Shown: one piece after another, positions 1 through 4,838 of the stretch | How the letters are laid out: each line of letters opens with the position of its first letter | Position numbering within the stretch: the stretch's first letter is position 1 | NCBI GenBank assembly: GCA_005879775.1 | Contig: VBJX01000103.1 | Coordinates: 1 to 5,812, forward strand | Length of the DNA stretch: 5,812 nt | Reading direction: 5' to 3' | From: Chloroflexota bacterium | Lineage (GTDB): Bacteria > Chloroflexota > Limnocylindria > QHBO01 | The notes under the pieces: model-generated | Told to the model about the DNA's origin: nothing | Database searches by the model: none | What the model saw: the letters and a program-made list of their open reading frames with translations, nothing else | Position numbers and translations under genes: made by a program

Positions 1-75
1 AGCGACGGCGTCACCGCCCTTGACGAGATGGCCCCCGATGACCCCGATGAGGTGGCCGGCGCCGTCGGCGGCTAG
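1..75 (+). CDS. C-terminal tail of an unidentified protein (5' end outside window)
   Basis: Only the last 24 codons are visible, ending in TAG at 73-75. The peptide is acidic and small-residue-rich (it begins SDGVTALDEM and ends VAGAVGG), which looks like a disordered tail. Nearly every codon ends in G or C, as in the clear genes of this window, which is the main reason to call it coding. It is convergent with the Mur ligase gene, and the two stop codons lie about 60 nt apart. No family can be assigned from so short a piece. Confidence 0.5.
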   Translation, partial: SDGVTALDEMAPDDPDEVAGAVGG

Positions 76-150
76 GAGCGCGCGAGCCTAGGAGCCGAGC
101 AGCCGAGCAGCCTAGGAGCCGAGCAGCCGAGCAGCCTAGGAGCCGAGCAG
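71..150. repeat. Nested tandem repeat (8-bp words, 24-bp unit) at convergent gene ends
   Basis: The array is built from two 8-bp words on the plus strand: A = CCTAGGAG and B = CCGAGCAG. From 87 to 150 the order is ABB ABB AB, so two exact 24-bp units (87-110 and 111-134) are followed by a 16-bp partial unit (135-150). Bases 71-86 look like a degenerate A-B pair. Word A contains the palindrome CTAG, which gives a TAG on both strands. The stop of the upstream plus-strand gene (73-75) lies in the degenerate A copy, and the stop of the minus-strand Mur ligase gene (136-138) lies in the last A copy. The unit length is a multiple of three, so each copy places another in-frame minus-strand TAG behind the first. 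Confidence 0.85.
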
Positions 151-1764
151 CTTTCGCAGCCGATCGCTGCCGACCGGCTTGAAGGCCTCGCCTGCCAGCC
201 AGCTGAACACGTCCGCCCGTTCGGCGTGGCTCATCACCGCCACCACGTCGCCGCGCTTCGCGCGCGAGACGAGGCCCTCGAGCGCCGCCACCTCCGTCGG
301 GAAGGCCTCGACCGGCCCCCGATAGCCGCCCTCGGCCACCCCGGCCCGCAGGATCTCGTTCATCTCCTCCAGGTCGCGCCCACGCAGGTAGTGGCGCTTC
401 TCGCAGATCACCACCTCGTCGGCGGCCTCGCCGGCCAGCCGCCCGAGGTTGTGCAGGATCTCGTCGGTGCGGTCGCCCGCGGTCCCGATCGCCACCCGAA
501 CCTTGCCCCGTGCCCGGCGCGCCGCGCGCCCGGTGGCGACCGCCAGCTGCCGGCAGACATCGAGGAGCCCGGCGAGGCCGGCCTCGTTGTGCGCGAAATC
601 GACGAGCACGAGCAGGCCGCGTCGCTCGAAGAGGTTGAGGCGACCGGGATTGACCTCCGGGTCAAGGGCAAAGGTGCGCAGGCCTTCGACGATGCTCGGC
701 ACGGCGATGCCCAGGGCATCGGCGGCGGCGGCCGCGGCCAGCGCGTTGGCGACGTTGTACTGCGCCAGGCCGCCGAAGGTGACCGGCAGCTCGACCGCCC
801 GCGCCAGGCGTTGCGGCCGCCGGCCCGCTCCCTGCAGCACCAGCCATCCACGCTCCAGCACGGCGGCGCGGCCCCGGCGGTCGAGCGCCGCCTCGATCGC
901 CGGATTGGCCGGATCCAGGGTGAACGGATACCACCCGGCTCGCGTTTCGCGCCGCATCCGCCAGGCGCGCGGGTCGTCGGCGTTGAGCACTGCCCAGCCG
1001 GAACGTTTCGTCATACGCGCCACGGCTCCTTTCACCTCGGCCAGCTCGTCGAGGGTGTCGATCCCCTGCAGCCCCAGGTGATCGGCAGAGACGTTGGTGA
1101 CCACCGCGACGTCGTTGGCGGCATAGCCGATGCCGCGCAGCAGGATCCCGCCCCGTGCGGTCTCGAGCACCGCCAGGTCCAGCTGAGAGTCGGAGAGCAC
1201 GCGAGCGGCACCCCCGAAGCCCGTCCAGTCGCCGGCCTCGACCAGCTCGCTGCGCAGGTAGATCCCATCCGAGTTGGTCATCCCCACCCGCATGCCGGCC
1301 GAGGTGGCGATGTGGCTGATCAGCCGGGTGGTGGTGCTCTTCCCGTTCGTTCCGGTGATGGCCACCACCGGGATCCGCGGCCGCGGCAGGGCCGACATCG
1401 GTCCGGCGGCCACAGCCCGCAGGGAGATGAGCTCGCGTCGCTCGTTGGTGCTGCCGGAGGCGATGCGTGCGGCCGCGGCGGCGATCGCCTGCGACCGCGC
1501 CCGGCGCCGCCACGGAAACGCGATGGCCGCCCGCCGATGGTCGACCGAGTGGCGAACGGTGACGCGAGGCACCGGCAGATCGAGGGCCACGTGCAGGCGG
1601 CGCAGAGCCAGGCCGGCCGCCGCGGCCACCGCGTCCGCCGCGCTGGGGGTTTCGGAGCCGAATTCGAGCTTGATGGCGGGGCGGTTGAAGAACCGGTTTG
1701 GGCCGTCCAGCACGCGCAGCTCGAGCAGCTCGACATCCGCCGCCGGCTGCCCGTCCTTCGGCAT
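136..1764 (-). CDS. Mur ligase family protein, cyanophycin synthetase-like, lacking the ATP-grasp domain
   Basis: A 542-residue cytoplasmic protein predicted to form an amide bond using ATP through an acyl-phosphate intermediate; the substrate is unknown. Residues about 11-35 (ELRVLDGPNRFFNRP) resemble the N-terminal domain of cyanophycin synthetase (CphA). Residues about 130-540 are a Mur ligase module: P-loop GTNGKSTTT (138-146), CphA-style ETARGGILLRG (201-211), NVSADHLG (224-231), YNVANALA (336-343), NPGRLNLFE (372-380), DFAHN (389-393) and GTAGDRTDE (427-435). CphA normally has an ATP-grasp domain of over 200 residues between these parts; here only about 95 residues link them. It therefore cannot be a standard two-site cyanophycin synthetase. 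The ATG at 1764 is chosen because a TATACT hexamer ends 7 nt upstream, fitting a leaderless mRNA. An in-frame GTG at 1782 lies upstream of that hexamer and is less likely. The open frame continues upstream to 2220, but that part is antisense to the M20 gene. Family call is firm; function is not. Confidence 0.9.
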   Translation of the reverse strand: MPKDGQPAADVELLELRVLDGPNRFFNRPAIKLEFGSETPSAADAVAAAAGLALRRLHVALDLPVPRVTVRHSVDHRRAAIAFPWRRRARSQAIAAAAARIASGSTNERRELISLRAVAAGPMSALPRPRIPVVAITGTNGKSTTTRLISHIATSAGMRVGMTNSDGIYLRSELVEAGDWTGFGGAARVLSDSQLDLAVLETARGGILLRGIGYAANDVAVVTNVSADHLGLQGIDTLDELAEVKGAVARMTKRSGWAVLNADDPRAWRMRRETRAGWYPFTLDPANPAIEAALDRRGRAAVLERGWLVLQGAGRRPQRLARAVELPVTFGGLAQYNVANALAAAAAADALGIAVPSIVEGLRTFALDPEVNPGRLNLFERRGLLVLVDFAHNEAGLAGLLDVCRQLAVATGRAARRARGKVRVAIGTAGDRTDEILHNLGRLAGEAADEVVICEKRHYLRGRDLEEMNEILRAGVAEGGYRGPVEAFPTEVAALEGLVSRAKRGDVVAVMSHAERADVFSWLAGEAFKPVGSDRLRKLLGS

Positions 1765-1771
1765 GGCCGGC

Positions 1772-1779
1772 AGTATACT
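1772..1779. promoter_or_regulatory. Symmetric -10 element serving two divergent genes
   Basis: AGTATACT is a perfect 8-bp palindrome, so TATACT reads on the plus strand at 1774-1779 and on the minus strand at 1777-1772. The plus-strand hexamer ends 9 nt before the ATG of the M20 gene (1789). The minus-strand hexamer ends 7 nt before the ATG of the Mur ligase gene (1764). It is the only AT-rich stretch in the 24-bp gap. Normal spacing from -10 to +1 puts each transcript start within about 3 nt of the start codon, so both mRNAs would be leaderless or nearly so. I see no convincing -35 hexamer on either side. Confidence 0.6.
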
Positions 1780-1788
1780 CACGCGCCG

Positions 1789-2184
1789 ATGACCCTCCCC
1801 AGCGGCCTTTCGGCCGCCGTCGATGCCCGCCAGGAGCGGTTTCTGGCGGAGCTCGAGGCCCTCGTCAACATCGACTGTGGCTCCTACACGCCCGATGGTG
1901 TCAACCAGGTCGCGGCCGTGGTCGCCGGCTCCCTCACCGATCTCGGGGCGGTCGTCGAGCGCATCGCCCTTGAGCCGGCCGAGGGCGAGCCCAGGCTCGG
2001 AGACCTGGTCGTCGGACGGCTCGAGGGAGGCGGCCCGCGTCTCCTGCTGATCGGGCACATGGACACCGTCTTCGAGCCGGGAACCGTCGCGCAACGCCCC
2101 TTCCGGCGTGAGGGCGAGCGCGCCCGAGGCCCCGGGGTGATGCCCTGGCGGCGCTCCGGGCGGTGGGCGCGCACCCATCGGTGA
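1789..2184 (+). CDS. N-terminal fragment of the M20 peptidase
   Basis: This first frame of the broken peptidase is 131 codons ending in TGA at 2182-2184. Residues 1-117 are genuine M20 sequence: an N-terminal helix, then LLLIGHMDTVFEPG with zinc ligand H90 and supporting D92, and PFRREGERARGPGV up to residue 117. Residues after about 118 (PWRRSGRWARTHR) are out-of-frame and match nothing in the family. The ATG is supported by the TATACT element 9 nt upstream, and the protein begins at the usual M20 N-terminus. The open frame extends upstream of 1789, but only as antisense of the Mur ligase gene. Alone it would lack most of the active site. Confidence 0.6.
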   Translation: MTLPSGLSAAVDARQERFLAELEALVNIDCGSYTPDGVNQVAAVVAGSLTDLGAVVERIALEPAEGEPRLGDLVVGRLEGGGPRLLLIGHMDTVFEPGTVAQRPFRREGERARGPGVMPWRRSGRWARTHR

Positions 2185-2921
2185 CCTTCGTGGCCAACCC
2201 CGACGAGGAGATCGGGTCACCCTTCAGCACGCCACTCATCCAGGACCTGGCGCCACGGCATGACGCCGTCCTGGTCCTCGAATGCGCACGCGCCAATGGG
2301 GACATCGTCAGCGCCCGGAAGGGGATCGCCGACTACGAGGTGGCTCTCACCGGCCGTGCGGCTCATGCCGGCGTCGAGCCGGAGAAGGGCCGGAGCGCCA
2401 TCCTGGCCGCCGCGCAGCAGATCCTCGACCTCCAGGCGCTGAACGGGCGCTGGCCGAGCGTGACGCTCAACACCGGCGTCATCCATGGCGGCACGCGGCC
2501 AAACGTGGTCGCTGCCTCCTGCGACTACCAGCTTGACCTGCGCGCCGCCACCGCCACCGAGTTCGACGCGGCAGCCGGCGAGGTCGAGCGCATCGTCAGC
2601 AGCCCGCCGCTTGATGGCGTCAGCGCCACTCTGAAACGAGCCGCCTACCACCCTCCCATGGAGCGCTCCCCCGCCGCGGCGCGCCTGGCAGCGCTGGCCA
2701 TCGAAGTGGCCGAGGAGATCGGCTTCGAGCTGCACGACGCCTCGACCGGCGGGGCGAGCGACGCCAACACCACCGCCGCCCTCGGCGTCCCGACCCTGGA
2801 TGGGCTCGGTCCGGTCGGCGGCGACGACCACTCAGCCGACGAGTGGCTCGACCTGTCGAGCGTGGTGCCCCGCATCACCCTGCTCGCCGGGCTGATCCTG
2901 CGGGTGGGAGAGGCGCTCTAA
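2163..2921 (+). CDS. C-terminal fragment of the M20 peptidase
   Basis: The second frame carries the rest of the catalytic domain and the dimerisation (lid) domain. Family-like sequence starts before the GTG at 2163, from about 2142. Counting from 2163: PDEE with catalytic base E15 and zinc ligand E16, then E40 in VLE as a further zinc ligand. The lid domain includes TGRAAHAG with H68 and IHGGTRPNVV. The C-terminal GGASDAN and GGDDHS motifs follow, with final zinc ligand H223. There is no Shine-Dalgarno before 2163, but the first frame stops at 2184, 20 nt inside it, so translation restart is possible in principle. The fragment lacks the GHMD histidine and the bridging Asp, so no peptidase activity is expected. 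Stop TAA at 2919-2921. Confidence 0.6.
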   Translation: MGAHPSVTFVANPDEEIGSPFSTPLIQDLAPRHDAVLVLECARANGDIVSARKGIADYEVALTGRAAHAGVEPEKGRSAILAAAQQILDLQALNGRWPSVTLNTGVIHGGTRPNVVAASCDYQLDLRAATATEFDAAAGEVERIVSSPPLDGVSATLKRAAYHPPMERSPAAARLAALAIEVAEEIGFELHDASTGGASDANTTAALGVPTLDGLGPVGGDDHSADEWLDLSSVVPRITLLAGLILRVGEAL

Positions 2922-2931
2922 AAGCGGCGTG

Positions 2932-2937
2932 TAGAAT
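2932..2937 (+). promoter_or_regulatory. -10 element (TAGAAT) of the thioesterase operon, probably leaderless
   Basis: TAGAAT (first T, A and final T as in the -10 consensus) lies in the 25-bp gap after the M20 stop and ends 9 nt before the GTG start at 2947. This is the same spacing as the TATACT-ATG arrangement of the M20 gene. It implies a transcript starting at or within a few bases of the GTG. No Shine-Dalgarno sequence occurs before that GTG, and I see no clear -35 hexamer. It would let the thioesterase-lpd-E1alpha group be transcribed independently of the damaged peptidase gene. Confidence 0.5.
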
Positions 2938-2946
2938 CGGCTTCCC

Positions 2947-3399
2947 GTGATCGATCGATTCCGTCACCGCACGCGACTCGATGTGCGCTTCCGCGACATC
3001 GACGCCTTCCGCCACGTGAACAACGCCTCGTTCTTCACCTACATGGAGGAGGCGCGGGTCCGCTACCTGGTCGAGGTCCTGGAGGTGAACGCCGTCGAGC
3101 GGATGCCCCTGATCCTGGCCGCGGTCAAGATCGACTTCCGGGCGCCGATCCTCTTCGGCCAGGAGGTGGAGATCGGCACCACGGTGGACTGGATCGGACG
3201 TTCGAGCTTTTCGATGTCGCACCGCATGACCGCCACGCCGGATGATCGGCTGGTGGCCGAGGCTGAGACGATCCTGGTCGCCTACGACTATGCGGCCGAG
3301 GGCCCGATGCCGGTGCCGGATGCCTGGCGCGCAGCATTCACCGCCTGGGAAGGGCGCGATCTCACCCGCCCCGTCCAGCCCGCGGCAACGGCTGGCTGA
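2947..3399 (+). CDS. Acyl-CoA thioesterase, 4HBT hot-dog fold
   Basis: A 150-residue single-domain protein of the 4-hydroxybenzoyl-CoA thioesterase/YbgC superfamily, which hydrolyses acyl-CoA to free acid and CoA in the cytoplasm. The diagnostic motif is RFRDIDAFRHVNNASFF (residues 14-30), with D19 in the place of the catalytic Asp and HVNN starting the hot-dog helix (EEARVRYL). The strands that follow (VKIDFRAPILFGQEVEI, then SFSMSHRM and AETILVAYD) fit the fold, and the length is typical. The GTG at 2947 is chosen from the TAGAAT element 9 nt upstream and because the first strand (TRLDVRFRD) begins soon after. The next gene starts 8 nt beyond the stop, implying an operon. Placement ahead of dehydrogenase genes suggests a short or branched acyl-CoA substrate, but the sequence does not show specificity. 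Confidence 0.87.
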   Translation: MIDRFRHRTRLDVRFRDIDAFRHVNNASFFTYMEEARVRYLVEVLEVNAVERMPLILAAVKIDFRAPILFGQEVEIGTTVDWIGRSSFSMSHRMTATPDDRLVAEAETILVAYDYAAEGPMPVPDAWRAAFTAWEGRDLTRPVQPAATAG

Positions 3400-3407
3400 G
3401 CCGACCG

Positions 3408-4826
3408 ATGGCCGACGCCCAGCACTTCGACCTCCTGATCCTCGGCGGCGGCATGAGCTACGTGGGTGCCATCCGCGCCGCGCAGCTGGGCATGAAGGTC
3501 GGCCTCATCGAGCGTGACCGCCTGGGCGGGACGTGCCTGAACCGGGGCTGCATCCCCTCCAAGGCGCTGCTCGAGACGGCTGATCTGCTGCATCGGGTCG
3601 GCGAGCAGGGTGGCGAGTTCGGCCTGAGCGGCTTCGACAAGGTCGGCCTCGACTATCCCGCCCTGGGGCGGCGGCGGGACGCTGTCGTCGAGAAGCACGT
3701 CAAGGGCGTCGAGTTCCTGATGAAGAAGAACGCCATCACCGTCCTCAAGGGGAACGGGGTGGTGACCGGCCCAACCTCGGTCCATGTCAGCGGAGGTGAG
3801 TCGGGCGACCTGGATGCCACCGGCAACGACCTGATCCTGGCCACCGGATCGGCGCCGCGCACCCTTCCCGGGCTGGAGATCGACGGCGAGCGGCTGATCA
3901 CCACCGACGAGGCCCTGACCCGTGCCGACGTCCCGCGCCGAGTCGCCATCGTGGGTGCCGGGGCGGTCGGCGTCGAGTGGGCCAGCCTCTACCGCGACTT
4001 CGGGGCGGATGTCCACCTCGTCGAGTTCCTGGACCGCGTCGTCCCACTCGAGGACGCCGACGTCAGCAGGGAGCTTGGGCGCGTCTTCCGCAAGCGCGGC
4101 ATCAACACCTACGTGTCGTCGACCATCGATCCCAAATCGATCGAGCGCACCAAGCGCGGGGTCCATTTCGCCATCGCGGCCCGCGACGGGTCGAGCCGGA
4201 TCGAGATGGAGACCGACCTGATCCTGGTCGCGGTCGGGCGCCGGCCGCTGACCGAGGGGATCGGGCTGGAGAGCCTCGCCGGCCTGGCCATGGAGCGCGG
4301 CTTCGTCACCGTCGACGACCACATGCGAACCGGCGTGGACCACCTGTACGCCATCGGCGACATCGTCCCCGGCTATGCATTGGCCCACGTCGCCAGCCAC
4401 GAGGCGATCGTGGCGGTTGAGACGATCGCCGGGCTGGACCCCGAGCCGGTGCGCATGGACCTCATGCCGCGCGTCACCTTCTGCCGTCCGCAGATCGCCT
4501 CGGTCGGCATGACCGAGGCCGATGCCCGCGAGGCCGGGCAGGAGATCAAGGTGGGGGTCTTCCCGTTCCGGGCCCTCGGCAAGGCCACGATCGTCGGCGA
4601 GATCGACGGGTTTGCGAAGCTGGTGGCCGAGGCGGGCAGTGGCATTCTGCTCGGGGCGCACCTGATCGGCCCCCATGCCGGCGACCTGCTCGCCGAGCCG
4701 GTCCTGGCGCGGCTGGTGGAAGGCACCGCCGCCGAGATCGCGATGTCGGTCCATGCCCACCCGACCCTCACCGAGGTGCTCGGCGAGGCTGCCATGGCGG
4801 TCGACGGGGCAGCGATCCATGTCTGA
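3408..4826 (+). CDS. lpdA: Dihydrolipoamide dehydrogenase (E3)
   Basis: A 472-residue flavoprotein, full length for the family, that reoxidises the dihydrolipoyl group of a 2-oxoacid dehydrogenase complex and passes electrons through FAD to NAD+. Visible parts: FAD-binding start LLILGGG (9-15), redox disulfide in GGTCLNRGCIPSK (C43, C48), ATG at 145-147, NAD-binding GAGAVG (183-188) with acidic E206 at the end of the second strand (NAD rather than NADP), second FAD motif AIGD (315-318), and the dimer-interface HPTLTE with H451 and E456 as the catalytic pair. One oddity: the first FAD motif reads GGGMSYVGA instead of the usual GGGPGGYVAA, so it is one residue short and lacks the third glycine. 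The gene starts 8 nt after the thioesterase stop with no clear Shine-Dalgarno, so it is probably translationally coupled. The E1alpha gene just downstream makes it the E3 of a branched-chain complex (compare Bacillus lpdV). Confidence 0.95.
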   Translation: MADAQHFDLLILGGGMSYVGAIRAAQLGMKVGLIERDRLGGTCLNRGCIPSKALLETADLLHRVGEQGGEFGLSGFDKVGLDYPALGRRRDAVVEKHVKGVEFLMKKNAITVLKGNGVVTGPTSVHVSGGESGDLDATGNDLILATGSAPRTLPGLEIDGERLITTDEALTRADVPRRVAIVGAGAVGVEWASLYRDFGADVHLVEFLDRVVPLEDADVSRELGRVFRKRGINTYVSSTIDPKSIERTKRGVHFAIAARDGSSRIEMETDLILVAVGRRPLTEGIGLESLAGLAMERGFVTVDDHMRTGVDHLYAIGDIVPGYALAHVASHEAIVAVETIAGLDPEPVRMDLMPRVTFCRPQIASVGMTEADAREAGQEIKVGVFPFRALGKATIVGEIDGFAKLVAEAGSGILLGAHLIGPHAGDLLAEPVLARLVEGTAAEIAMSVHAHPTLTEVLGEAAMAVDGAAIHV

Positions 4827-4827
4827 C

Positions 4828-4833
4828 AGGAGG
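4828..4833 (+). promoter_or_regulatory. Strong Shine-Dalgarno for the E1alpha gene
   Basis: AGGAGG lies in the 12-nt gap after the lpd stop codon (4824-4826), with a 5-nt spacer to the ATG at 4839, so it fixes that start. It is the only strong ribosome binding site in the window. Internal operon genes use it, whereas the promoter-proximal genes have no leader. Confidence 0.85.
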
Positions 4834-4838
4834 CAGCC

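Larger units (their letters stand above)
1789..2921 (+). pseudogene. M20 family (carboxypeptidase G2-like) metallopeptidase, broken by deletion and frameshift
   Basis: Two overlapping open frames together give one M20 zinc peptidase, a family of cytoplasmic di-zinc hydrolases of C-terminal glutamate or other amide bonds. The first frame reads to GPGV (codons ending at 2139). The expected continuation, a D-x-K-G-G motif and the start of a helix, is absent. The family sequence resumes in the next frame as ALAALRAVGAHP from 2142. Aligned from memory with CPG2, about 11-12 residues are missing, and the frame change requires a loss of 3n+1 bases, so about 34 or 37 nt. The missing motif carries the Asp that bridges the two zinc ions, so the frameshift alone does not explain the loss and recoding would not restore an active enzyme. 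All other motifs look intact and codon use is normal, which suggests recent decay or an assembly error. Confidence 0.8.

Noticed and set aside
76..150. Factor-independent terminator between the convergent genes
   Set aside because: The repeats do not form a stable inverted repeat and there is no T-tract on either strand.
87..150. CRISPR-like array
   Set aside because: The units are directly abutting with no spacers and are only 24 bp with internal 8-bp periodicity.
1764..1782. GTG at 1782 as the Mur ligase start, with a GGGAGGG upstream
   Set aside because: The purine-rich stretch is about 11 nt away, farther than usual, and the GTG would lie upstream of the -10 element. The ATG at 1764 fits the promoter better.
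226..1788. The plus-strand open frame upstream of and joined to the M20 start
   Set aside because: It is antisense to the Mur ligase gene and has no recognisable protein content until the MTLPSG start at 1789. Only the part from 1789 is real.
2100..2190. Programmed ribosomal frameshift joining the two M20 halves
   Set aside because: There is no slippery heptamer, and about a dozen conserved residues are missing, which a frameshift cannot restore.
1765..2220. A 152-codon N-terminal extension of the Mur ligase frame
   Set aside because: It is antisense to the M20 gene, and the CphA-like N-terminal motif begins just after the ATG at 1764.
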